NCBI RefSeq assembly: GCF_019656315.1 | Contig: NZ_BPLU01000067.1 | Coordinates: forward strand, 48,850-112,849 | Reading direction: 5' to 3' | Source of the DNA: Flavobacterium sp. UMI-01 | Lineage (GTDB): Bacteria > Bacteroidota > Bacteroidia > Flavobacteriales > Flavobacteriaceae | Length of the DNA: 64,000 bases | Shown here: positions 45,274 to 53,478 of the stretch, in pieces | How positions within the stretch are numbered: position 1 is the stretch's first letter | Layout of the letters: every line of letters begins with the position of its first letter | Translations under genes and position numbers: made by a program | The notes under the pieces: generated by a model | The model's database searches: none | What the model saw: the letters and a program-made list of their open reading frames with translations, nothing else | What the model was told of the DNA's origin: nothing

Positions 45274-46686
45274 TTATCCTTTTCCTATTCCTTTTATCTC
45301 AAAACCAATAGCACTTAATTTTTCTACATCTAAAATATTTCGACCATCAAAAACAAATGCGGGCTTGTACATATTGGCATAAATTGCTTCCCAATCATAA
45401 GTTTTAAACTCATCCCATTCCGTTAAAATCGCAACGGCGTGTGCTTCATTCATTGCTTCCATAGGGGATTTATAGACGATAATTTGTTTGAGTTTAGAAG
45501 CTATTTTCTTTTCGGTTAGTCCTTTTAAATCCCACAAATAACTCATATCTGCTTTGATTTTTTCTTCAGATACTTTGGGGTCATACACGTGAATTTCAGC
45601 TCCATCTTCAATCAAATGTTCCGCAACATAAATCGCCGCAGATTCCCTGGTATCATTGGTATCTTTTTTGAATGCCCAACCGAGGAAGGCAATTTTTTTC
45701 CCGCTTACCGTATTGAAAAGAGTTGTAATAATTTTTTTTGCAAAACGGTATTTTTGGTAATCATTTAAAATGATAACATGCTCCCAATAATTGGCTACTT
45801 CAGGTAAATTAAAATAGCGACACAAATACACTAAGTTCAAAATGTCTTTTTGAAAACAAGAACCACCAAAACCAACGGAAGCTTTCAGGAATTTAGGTCC
45901 AATACGACTGTCAGTTCCTATAGCATTGGCTACTTCATCGACATCCGCTTCTGTCGCTTCACACAAAGCCGATAAAGCATTAATAGACGAAATACGTTGT
46001 GCTAAAAAGGCATTGGCGGTCAATTTTGATAATTCCGAAGACCATACATTGGTTGTTAAAATCTGTTTTGGGGATAACCAATGGGCATAAATATCAACCA
46101 AACATTGGATGGCTTTTTTTCCACTTTCTGTTTGTTTTCCTCCTATTAGTACGCGATCAGCATAGAACAAATCTTCGATAGCTGTTCCTTCGGCCAAAAA
46201 CTCGGGATTAGAAAGTACTTCAAACTTAACGCCATTTCCGGTACTGTCTAATATGGTTTGTAACGTTTGGGCTGTTCGTACAGGAAGTGTCGATTTTTCG
46301 ACAATAATTTTATCATTTTTAGCCACTCGAGCGATTTGTCTGGCGCATAATTCGACAAATTTAAGGTCAGCAGCCATCCCTTTACCTTCTCCATAGGTTT
46401 TGGTAGGTGTATTTACAGCGATAAAAATCATGTCAGCTGCTTCAATAGCAGCATCTACCTCGGTTGAAAAAAACAAATTACGCCCTCTAGCTTCGGCCAC
46501 AACCTCTGCCAAACCTGGCTCATAAACTGGTAATTTATCCAGGTCTTCATCATTCCATGCCGCGATTCGAGCTTCGTTTAAATCAACTACCGTTACCTTT
46601 ATCTCTGGACATTTTAGAGCGATAACAGACATGGTAGGGCCACCAACATATCCAGCCCCTAAGCAACAAATATTTTTAATTTTCAT
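45274..46686 (-). CDS. ugd: UDP-glucose 6-dehydrogenase
   Basis: At 470 residues it is close to the long, animal-type UGDH form rather than the usual short bacterial one. It has the NAD motif [10 protein letters not shown] (9-18), [32 protein letters not shown] and the active-site Cys in [10 protein letters not shown] (C277). A long C-terminal half carries [16 protein letters not shown]. It makes UDP-glucuronate, which the decarboxylase at 25359-26300 can turn into UDP-xylose and a transferase may use directly. Confidence 0.94.
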   Translation of the reverse strand: MKIKNICCLGAGYVGGPTMSVIALKCPEIKVTVVDLNEARIAAWNDEDLDKLPVYEPGLAEVVAEARGRNLFFSTEVDAAIEAADMIFIAVNTPTKTYGEGKGMAADLKFVELCARQIARVAKNDKIIVEKSTLPVRTAQTLQTILDSTGNGVKFEVLSNPEFLAEGTAIEDLFYADRVLIGGKQTESGKKAIQCLVDIYAHWLSPKQILTTNVWSSELSKLTANAFLAQRISSINALSALCEATEADVDEVANAIGTDSRIGPKFLKASVGFGGSCFQKDILNLVYLCRYFNLPEVANYWEHVIILNDYQKYRFAKKIITTLFNTVSGKKIAFLGWAFKKDTNDTRESAAIYVAEHLIEDGAEIHVYDPKVSEEKIKADMSYLWDLKGLTEKKIASKLKQIIVYKSPMEAMNEAHAVAILTEWDEFKTYDWEAIYANMYKPAFVFDGRNILDVEKLSAIGFEIKGIGKG

Positions 46687-46746
46687 AATGCTATTTTTTT
46701 TTACAAGCAGAAAAACTTTGCCTTTGTTTGATCATTAATAATTTAC

Positions 46747-47862
46747 CTATTCAAAATAATTTAGAGTCGCATATCCTCCTACTTTCAGAAATTGATCTTT
46801 TTTCATCAACATTAAATCCGATTGCATCATATCTTTAACCAATGCTGCTAAATCGTATTTACATTCCCAGCCCAATTTAGTTTTGGCTTTTGTAGGATCG
46901 CCTATTAGTAAATCCACTTCGGTAGGTCTAAAATACTTGGGATCTACTGCCAATACTTCTTTACCAATTTCTAATTGATAATCGGGATGACTACAGTATT
47001 TGACAAAAGCTTTTTCTTCTATTCCTTGACCTACAAATTCCAGTTCAATTCCAACTTCGGCAAAACTCATTCGGACAAATTCACGAACTGGAGTGGTGAC
47101 TCCTGTAGCAATTACCCAATCTTCAGGCGCATCTGCTTGTAAAATCATCCACATCATCCGTACATAATCTTTGGCGTGTCCCCAGTCACGACGAGCATCT
47201 AAGTTTCCTAAATAAAATTTATCTTGTAAGCCTAATGCAATTCTGCTGGCTGCTCGTGTAATTTTACGAGTAACAAACGTTTCCCCTCGAATGGGTGATT
47301 CGTGATTAAAAAGTATTCCGTTACACGCATACATTCCGTAGGCTTCTCTGTAATTTACTGTAATCCAAAAAGCATACATCTTAGCAACTGCATAAGGTGA
47401 ACGCGGGTAAAAAGGAGTCGTTTCTGATTGCGGTACTTCTTGTACTTTTCCGTACAACTCTGAGGTGGAGGCTTGGTAAATACGAGTCTTTTTTTCCAAT
47501 CCCAATAATCGAACAGCATCTAAAATGCGTAAGGTTCCTAAACCATCGGCATTTCCAGTATATTCTGGTGTTTCAAATGAAACTGCAACATGACTCATAG
47601 CCGCTAAATTGTAAATTTCATCAGGCTGAATTTCTTGAATCAATCGGATGAGATTAGTACTATCAGTCATATCGCCATAATGCAAAATGAAATTTCTATT
47701 TTCAACATGAGGGTCTTCATAGAGATGATCAATTCTGTCTGTATTAAACAAAGAAGTACGTCTTTTTAATCCGTGTACTTGATAGCCTTTTTTTAGTAGA
47801 AATTCACTTAAATAGGCTCCATCTTGTCCTGTGACTCCGGTTATGAGGGCGGTTTTTTTCAT
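46747..47862 (-). CDS. gmd: GDP-mannose 4,6-dehydratase
   Basis: About 371 residues from the ATG at 47860-47862, since the family starts at [17 protein letters not shown]; an ATG nine codons upstream is the alternative. Signatures are the NADP loop [36 protein letters not shown] (catalytic Tyr...Lys), [16 protein letters not shown] and [11 protein letters not shown]. It makes GDP-4-keto-6-deoxymannose, the substrate of the fcl product. Together with manC these give GDP-L-fucose. Confidence 0.95.
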   Translation of the reverse strand: MKKTALITGVTGQDGAYLSEFLLKKGYQVHGLKRRTSLFNTDRIDHLYEDPHVENRNFILHYGDMTDSTNLIRLIQEIQPDEIYNLAAMSHVAVSFETPEYTGNADGLGTLRILDAVRLLGLEKKTRIYQASTSELYGKVQEVPQSETTPFYPRSPYAVAKMYAFWITVNYREAYGMYACNGILFNHESPIRGETFVTRKITRAASRIALGLQDKFYLGNLDARRDWGHAKDYVRMMWMILQADAPEDWVIATGVTTPVREFVRMSFAEVGIELEFVGQGIEEKAFVKYCSHPDYQLEIGKEVLAVDPKYFRPTEVDLLIGDPTKAKTKLGWECKYDLAALVKDMMQSDLMLMKKDQFLKVGGYATLNYFE

Positions 47863-48116
47863 TGGATTGATTTTAAAATTATAGGACATCCTTGTGGTGT
47901 GCCATTTTGAAAAAGTCAGTTCGATTTTTTTCGGGATGAAACAAAAAAGAATGAAGAACTGTTTTTTAATGACTTGTTTCAGGTACTCAGAAAATAATCA
48001 TTAAAAAGCAATTGAATCGAATGAGCTAAGACATAGCAATAGCTGCACGAGAAGTCGCAACAGGCAATTTTATTATTTTATGAGATTTTTATTCGATAGT
48101 AAGCGAAAGCAAACTA

Positions 48117-49070
48117 CTAATACCGAACTTGTTTGAAATTTTCACTGTTTTCTAAAAACCAATTATAGGTTTTATGAATCCCCTTTTCTAAAGAAACTTG
48201 GTGTTTCCAACCGATTTGGTGCATTTTTGAGACATCCATTAATTTTCTTGGAGTACCGTTAGGCTTGGTATCATCCCAGAGAATATCCCCTGTATGTCCG
48301 ATAATTTTTTGAATGATAAGTGCTAATTCTTTAATGGTAAGATCTTCACCTGTTCCTACATTATACAAATAATCAGGAAGTTGGTTTTCCAAAGCAAAAA
48401 CAACGGCCGACGCCATATCATCCACAAAAAGAAACTCTCTCATGGGAGTCCCAGTACCCCAAAGCACTACTACAGCATTATTATTTTGTTTGGCTTCATG
48501 GAATTTTCGAATCATAGCAGGCAACACATGTGAACTGTTTAAATCAAAATTATCGTGCGTGCCGTATAAGTTGGTAGGCATCAAACTCACAAAATCCTTA
48601 TTGAATTGTTTGCGAATTGCTTCACATGCTTTAATACCACTAATTTTTGCTAATGCATACCACTCGTTTGTAGGCTCCAGAGGAGAAGTCAATAGATAGT
48701 CCTCTTTTAAGGGTTGTGGTGCCATTTTGGGATAAACACAAGAACTTCCTAAAAAAATAAATTTTGAAACTCCTAAAAGATGGGCTTCATGAATAAGATT
48801 GTTTTGTATTTGCATATTTTCCATCAAAAATTGATACGGAAAATTATTATTGGCCTGAATACCTCCCACTTTTGCAGCAGCATCGATGATGACATCAGGT
48901 TTTATAGTATGTAAATACGCTCTAATCTCTTGTTGTTCCGTCAAATTTACTTCACTACTTGATGCACCCACTAGATTATTATAGCCCTTTTGGGATAAAA
49001 TTCTCCAAATTGCGCTTCCCACCATTCCTTTATGTCCAGCAATATATATTATTGAATTTTTGTCAATCAT
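48117..49070 (-). CDS. fcl: GDP-L-fucose synthase
   Basis: This 317-residue SDR has IIYIAGHKGMVGSAIW, KFIFLGSSCVYPK, ALAKISGIKACEAI (Tyr-x3-Lys in WYALAK) and LMPTNLYGTHDNFD, the close pattern of WcaG/Fcl epimerase-reductases. It completes GDP-L-fucose from the gmd product. A gap of about 230 bases without a gene separates it from gmd. Confidence 0.95.
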   Translation of the reverse strand: MIDKNSIIYIAGHKGMVGSAIWRILSQKGYNNLVGASSSEVNLTEQQEIRAYLHTIKPDVIIDAAAKVGGIQANNNFPYQFLMENMQIQNNLIHEAHLLGVSKFIFLGSSCVYPKMAPQPLKEDYLLTSPLEPTNEWYALAKISGIKACEAIRKQFNKDFVSLMPTNLYGTHDNFDLNSSHVLPAMIRKFHEAKQNNNAVVVLWGTGTPMREFLFVDDMASAVVFALENQLPDYLYNVGTGEDLTIKELALIIQKIIGHTGDILWDDTKPNGTPRKLMDVSKMHQIGWKHQVSLEKGIHKTYNWFLENSENFKQVRY

Positions 49071-49132
49071 CAGTGCTATCTTTTTATAAATAAAATTAGT
49101 TTAAAATTTTGTGTGATAGTAGAAACTCCCTC

Positions 49133-49468
49133 TTATAAATCTTCTTCCTTTAATACGGAATGAGACACCATTAGTTTTTTAAAATTAAACAAGGAAATAC
49201 GCCCGCATCCTTTAATGAGTTTCATTTTATCAAAATCAATTTTTTCTAAAAGGCTTCGCTCCATTGTCTTTAGATCTTCCCAACAAAGTTTAATATCGTA
49301 ATGCGCCTTGTAATATTTTTGAAGCACTCTAAACATTCCACCTCGCATATCCTCTTGAATATTAATTTTCTCAGTGGTATGCAGAATTTCTTTTAACTGA
49401 TTATCCATCTGCAATTTATATTCTGCAATAATTTTAATCGCTAATTCAAATTCTTTAGAAGTAATCAT
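49133..49468 (-). CDS. Hypothetical helical protein with HhH-like end, 111 aa
   Basis: A 111-residue, mostly helical protein. The C-terminal third, MKLIKGCGRISLFNFKKLM, has a GxGxxSL spacing like a helix-hairpin-helix or the alpha-subunit C-terminal domain of RNA polymerase, which can bind DNA. It lies between fcl and manC, on the same strand with gaps of about 60 bases, so it is part of the locus. It might be a regulatory or assembly factor. I cannot name a family. Confidence 0.62.
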   Translation of the reverse strand: MITSKEFELAIKIIAEYKLQMDNQLKEILHTTEKINIQEDMRGGMFRVLQKYYKAHYDIKLCWEDLKTMERSLLEKIDFDKMKLIKGCGRISLFNFKKLMVSHSVLKEEDL

Positions 49469-49530
49469 CTCATTTCATTTAAAGGGGAAATATTCCCAAA
49501 TTATTTAAATCAATTTCATGAAAGTCGTTT

Positions 49531-50535
49531 TTACAATAATGGTGAAGCAATTGATTTTAATTCTTGGTAAACATCTTTTACATCTTGGGAATTTTCTTTT
49601 TGCAAAACCATTAAAGCATCATCAGTATAGATTAAAATACAATTTTTAAGACCTACAAAACTAGTATGTCGAGAGGTTCCTATAACGATGTTGCTATTGG
49701 TATCCATAGGATGACCTTTTTGGACGAGGTAATCATATACCGATTCAAAAGAACCCAAATCAGACCAATCAAACCGAGAGGGAACCATTTTTATCGCTTT
49801 GGTTCTTTCCATAACGGCATAATCAACACTGATGGAGGGTATTTTTATAGACAAATTATAATCCAAGAACCCATTTTTGTTGGCTTTCCAAGCTGCTTTA
49901 GAGGCTAAGAAAACTTCAGGTTCCTGTTTTTCCAGTTCACTTAAAAATTTTGCAGCTTTAAAACAAAACAAACCACTGTTCCAAAAATATTTTTTTGTCT
50001 CCAGATATTTCGTCGCTATTTCTAAACTTGGTTTTTCATGAAATGCAATTACATTTTCATGATCAAATTCAATATAACCATATCCTGTTTCTGGCTTGGT
50101 AGGTTTTATTCCAAAAGTCACTAGATAATCTTGATTTGCTAACACAATCGCCTGTTTCAAAGCACTTTCGTATAAATCGCTACCTTCTATAACATGGTCA
50201 GATGGGGTAACCAATAAAATATCGTCTGGTTTTGAGGCAAAGGCAGCAAAAGCAATTGCCGCAGCCGTATTTCGTGGAATGGCCTCAACGATGTGAATAA
50301 AAGGTTTCTCCATTTTTGACATCAGGATATCCGTCAATTTGTAATTTTCAATATTTCCAACGACGATGGTATTATTAGAAAATGCGCCATTACGATTTAT
50401 TGTTTTTTCAAAAAGAGATTCTCCTGCAAAAAGTTTCAAATATTGTTTTGGCATGCTTTTACGAGAAAGAGGCCACAATCTACTTCCAATTCCTCCAGTC
50501 AAAACTACGTGAGTAATTTGGTGAGTAACTGCCAT
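49531..50535 (-). CDS. manC: Mannose-1-phosphate guanylyltransferase
   Basis: A 334-residue nucleotidyltransferase. The GMP signature GGIGSRLWPLSRKSMPKQYL is at about 14-33, followed by PRNTAAAIAFAAF, LLVTPSDHVI, FHEKPSLEIA and WNSGLFCFKA. It is the short, monofunctional form without the C-terminal mannose-6-phosphate isomerase domain. It makes GDP-mannose, the precursor for gmd/fcl. Its start shares a base with the stop of the cytidylyltransferase-like gene upstream (TAATG). Confidence 0.94.
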   Translation of the reverse strand: MAVTHQITHVVLTGGIGSRLWPLSRKSMPKQYLKLFAGESLFEKTINRNGAFSNNTIVVGNIENYKLTDILMSKMEKPFIHIVEAIPRNTAAAIAFAAFASKPDDILLVTPSDHVIEGSDLYESALKQAIVLANQDYLVTFGIKPTKPETGYGYIEFDHENVIAFHEKPSLEIATKYLETKKYFWNSGLFCFKAAKFLSELEKQEPEVFLASKAAWKANKNGFLDYNLSIKIPSISVDYAVMERTKAIKMVPSRFDWSDLGSFESVYDYLVQKGHPMDTNSNIVIGTSRHTSFVGLKNCILIYTDDALMVLQKENSQDVKDVYQELKSIASPLL

Positions 50536-50960
50536 TAGTGTGAATTTAAAAGTTCTTTTTGATATACCTCATGACGCAAATTGGTACTAGAAAAACGGTG
50601 ATCTCTTGCATTGAAATAAAGTGTGATTCCCTTTTCTTCACAATATTTTCTTCCTGTGAAATCTTTGTCTTTATATTCATCGCCTACAATTCGCAAATCA
50701 ATTGTAAAAGACTTCAATATATCTTCTAAATCTTGTTCAGTAGCATAAGGGACAATTTCATCCACAAATTTGCAAGCTTTCAATTGTATGTATCGTTCAA
50801 CTACTGTTTGGGTAGGTTTGTTTTTGGTAGGTCGATCTATAGTAGGATCAGTCTGTAAACCTACAATTAAGTAATCACAATTAAGTTTAGCTTCTTCAAG
50901 CATTTTAACGTGCCCTGCATGTAACAAATCAAAAGCACTAAAGGTTATTCCAATTTTCAT
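50535..50960 (-). CDS. Cytidylyltransferase-like nucleotidyltransferase
   Basis: About 141 residues from the ATG at 50958-50960; a TTG eight codons earlier is less likely. It has the HxGH site DLLHAGHVKMLEEA, RYIQLKACKFVDEIVP and the late SSTNLR motif that corresponds to the ISSTxxR of TagD/RfaE-C enzymes. It would activate a phosphorylated small molecule (such as glycerol phosphate) with CTP or ATP. It is the first gene of the locus, so a non-sugar phosphate substituent on the polysaccharide is possible. Confidence 0.85.
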   Translation of the reverse strand: MKIGITFSAFDLLHAGHVKMLEEAKLNCDYLIVGLQTDPTIDRPTKNKPTQTVVERYIQLKACKFVDEIVPYATEQDLEDILKSFTIDLRIVGDEYKDKDFTGRKYCEEKGITLYFNARDHRFSSTNLRHEVYQKELLNSH

Positions 50961-51459
50961 TTGTATTAGATTTAAATTAAACAATTAATTTTTTGTGTAT
51001 TGATTATTATAAATAGTAGCGCAGAACTACCAAAAAAATACTTAAAAGATGCTGTTTTTTACAGAAAAGGATAAGGGTTCCCCGTGAATAGTTACATTTT
51101 ACTATCCAAAAAAGAAAAAATAAAACTTGCAAAAAAGAAAAATTCAGTTGCTCAATTTTTGCAAAATGATTTTGATTTCTAGTTTCAAAAATTTAAGAAT
51201 TCAAATCATTATAATAGTATTGTTTTAGCAATAACTACAATGTCAAAATTAGATAGAGTACAAGTGAAAAAAGGATGATTTTAGTGGTTAAAAATCCTTA
51301 ATAAGGACAAATTGCTATTAAAACCGCCTTTAAAAAAGAGTTGTAAAAATTAAATTTACAACAATCAGCCTTAGTGATTTACGTGTTTCAGACCCACATC
51401 AAATCACTATAAAAACCTTACAACCCACACAATAATTAAAAACTCAAAAATTTAGTAGC
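50961..51459. promoter_or_regulatory. Divergent control region of locus and antiterminator gene
   Basis: There is no gene in these 499 bases between the first polysaccharide gene (minus) and the UpxY-like gene (plus). It is AT-rich. Two hairpins lie in the antiterminator leader: GTTGTAAA/TTTACAAC (51340-51362) and AGTGATTT/AAATCACT (51373-51408). I find no TAnnTTTG box at a convincing place for either gene, so the start sites are open. The leader could carry an antitermination or attenuation signal. Confidence 0.5.
51340..51362 (+). other. Leader hairpin before the antiterminator gene
   Basis: An 8-base-pair stem, GTTGTAAA pairing with TTTACAAC around a 7-base loop, lies about 100 bases upstream of the UpxY-like start. 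A second stem (51373-51408) follows with a 20-base loop. There is no T-run, so these are RNA structures rather than simple terminators. Confidence 0.5.
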
Positions 51460-51924
51460 ATGAAATGGTATGTAGTCTTCACCAAACCAAAATGGGAAAA
51501 AAGAGCCAGTGATCAATTAACGCAGCTGGGAATAAACTGTTATTGCCCAATGATAAAAAAGGTAATACAAAGATCCGATCGTAAGATTAAAAAAGAAGTT
51601 CCTTTATTTAGCAATTATATCTTTGTTCAGTTATTGGAAAAAGATAGGAATAAAGTATTTTTATCACCAGGTGTTTTACGTTATTTGTTTTGGTTAGGAG
51701 CCCATGCTATCGTAAAAGACAAAGAAATTGAGACGATAAAAGAATGGCTTAGCGCTGGAGATACAGCTACGGAAATTTCAGTTATGCAATACCAAATTGG
51801 ACAAAAAATCAAATTACATTCGGGTCCATTTTGTGAGCAAACGGCAGTAATTAAAGATATTACTAAAACACATTATGTTTTGATATTAGAATCTTTGGGT
51901 TATGTTCTGAAGGTAAAATATTAA
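51460..51924 (+). CDS. UpxY/NusG-like transcription antiterminator
   Basis: A 154-residue NusG paralogue. The NGN domain (1-105) has MKWYVVFTKPKWEKRASDQL, NCYCPMIKKV, VPLFSNYIFVQL and the VRYL-like GVLRYLFWLG. The C-terminal KOW-like part has QIGQKIKLHSGPF and YVLILESLGYVLKV. In Bacteroides, UpxY proteins bind RNA polymerase at the 5' leader of their own capsule operon and prevent early termination. Here the gene is divergent from the polysaccharide locus, so it would have to act in trans on the minus-strand transcript. Confidence 0.9.
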   Translation: MKWYVVFTKPKWEKRASDQLTQLGINCYCPMIKKVIQRSDRKIKKEVPLFSNYIFVQLLEKDRNKVFLSPGVLRYLFWLGAHAIVKDKEIETIKEWLSAGDTATEISVMQYQIGQKIKLHSGPFCEQTAVIKDITKTHYVLILESLGYVLKVKY

Positions 51925-52109
51925 CAGACCTACTTTTATACCAACCCTTGCCTTTTTTAATAGCTTTAATTGTTAATGCTATTGCGTATTTATATTTTAT
52001 AAAAAAAGACTTTAAAATGAGGAATCATTTCTATCCTGGGTGGTAAAGTATGCCTTTTCTTAGGCATCCCATTAAATCAATACCTCACTTATATTAGAAT
52101 AAGCCAAAA

Positions 52110-52319
52110 TTAGAAGGATAGCTTACAAACATCACTTTTTTTAACTCCCAAAACTTTAGCTAATTTATCAAGTTTTGACAATTTCAAATCTACTTTACCT
52201 CTTTCAATTTTCGAATACATTTTTACGCTCATTTCCATTTGAATGGCAACAAAATCAAGACTGTAATTGTTCTTCTCACGATATTCTTTTATATTCTTAT
52301 AGATTTTATTTGCTTCCAT
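52110..52319 (-). CDS. Small XRE-family regulator
   Basis: A 69-residue single HTH domain: IYKNIKEYREKNNYSLDFVA, then MSVKMYSKIERGKVDL and KLAKVLGVKKSDV. It is the classic cro/C1 fold with no further domain, like a control (C) protein. It is a paralogue of the gene at 52368-52601, 48 bases upstream on the same strand. Its target is unknown; the polysaccharide region and the two regulators' own promoters are candidates by proximity. Confidence 0.85.
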   Translation of the reverse strand: MEANKIYKNIKEYREKNNYSLDFVAIQMEMSVKMYSKIERGKVDLKLSKLDKLAKVLGVKKSDVCKLSF

Positions 52320-52367
52320 AATCTTATAAATTAAATTATTCTTTATTAATCATTTTGGTATCGCATG

Positions 52368-52601
52368 TTACTTTGTTTCATTAAAAAAAATAGTGACATC
52401 AAACTTAAAGATGAATTCGATGGAGACATCTAAAACTTTAGAAATTTCCATCAACTTAGTAACCGTTAAATCAACTTCCCCTCTTTCAATTTTTCCATAA
52501 CCACTCATACTCATTTTAAGCTCTCCAGCAACATACTCCCTAGTTAGATTTTTTAATTCTCTAATTTTCCTTATGTTTAGGTACACATTCGATTTTGCCA
52601 T
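52368..52601 (-). CDS. Small XRE-family regulator
   Basis: A 77-residue HTH protein: NVYLNIRKIRELKNLTREYV, then MSMSGYGKIERGEVDLTVTK and ISKVLDVSIEFIF. It shares with the 52110-52319 protein the M.M...Y.KIERG.VDL core and the KL...LDV continuation, so the pair likely arose by duplication. The C-terminal tail (KFDVTIFFNETK) is unique. It faces the long AT-rich gap that precedes the ABC-F gene. Confidence 0.85.
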   Translation of the reverse strand: MAKSNVYLNIRKIRELKNLTREYVAGELKMSMSGYGKIERGEVDLTVTKLMEISKVLDVSIEFIFKFDVTIFFNETK

Positions 52602-53478
52602 AACAAAAAGATTTAATTAATACTTATCCTGCTTTTTATATTCTCAGGATTGTCGAAATCCTTTTAATATTATTTCCCATGGTATTTATTTTTAATGTTA
52701 ATTCAATTGCGCTTTAATGATTAAAAAAACAATTATTTATTTCACTTTATATTTTCTTTTTTCTAAAAAAATACTGATAAAAAAAGAATGTGATAAAAAA
52801 AACTTTCAAAATAAAAACATATAATAATTTTTAGTGAAATTTTTAATTTAACCATTAAATAACATGGAAAACATTAATTTAACAATGAAAACTTCAATAA
52901 AAACTTGTTTTTAAACCAATTCTTTAAATATTTGATAATATTAAAACAATTACAATTCAGCAAAAAAAAAAAATAATAACTATCTGACGAAAAGGTTACT
53001 ATTCTCGATAAACCACACTATACTAAATAATTTCTTACAAATAAAACAAAAAGTATATGTTACTTCAAAAAATGCGACACTATTGTAAGAATAACTCTTT
53101 TACTATTTCTCATTATCAATCATGCAAAAAACTAAAACGTAAGAAAAAAAGAAGAAATAAGACACATTAATACCCCCGGTATTTTATAAATTCATTTAAA
53201 ACTTTACTTCATTCCCTTCCTTTTACAATTGAATATTGTACTTTGTAGAAAATACACCGATGAAATGAAACAAACCCAGCGGAGAATAAGTTAACCGTAG
53301 ATTCGCTAATTATTTCTTGTATCAGGAAATGATTAAATTGGCTCTAATTCCACTTTTAGGCGGTTCAATTTTTTTAAAAAATTTGCGAATGAGCGGTGTT
53401 CTACAAACTACCGTTTTTATTCCTTACTTCCCTTCCATTTACAATTGAATAGCTTACTTTTGCAAAAAAATTACTCTA
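52602..53478. other. Long AT-rich gene-free gap with duplicated promoter-like segment
   Basis: This 877-base stretch is extremely AT-rich and has no convincing gene; the best frame is a 38-codon basic ORF at 53057-53173. At its right end a segment of about 45 bases occurs twice. Both copies contain CCTTCC.TTTACAATTGAATA followed by a TACTTTG-like box, at about 53203-53250 and 53424-53466. The second is the likely ABC-F promoter. The rest shows nothing I can name. Confidence 0.6.
53455..53462 (+). promoter_or_regulatory. TACTTTTG promoter -7 box for the ABC-F gene
   Basis: A TAnnTTTG match 17 bases before the GTG start of the ABC-F gene. The leader would be very short. A near-copy of the surrounding segment lies about 220 bases upstream with a shortened box (TACTTTG). 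Confidence 0.6.

Noticed and set aside
19127..50960. Lipopolysaccharide O-antigen locus rather than exopolysaccharide/capsule
   Set aside because: Wzc-type co-polymerase and Wza-type export lipoprotein point to exported polysaccharide. An O-antigen role is not fully excluded because the Wzy/ligase-like protein could be either.
53057..53173. 38-codon lysine/arginine-rich ORF in the long AT-rich gap
   Set aside because: The composition follows from A-rich DNA, and there is no ribosome site, promoter or neighbour to support it.
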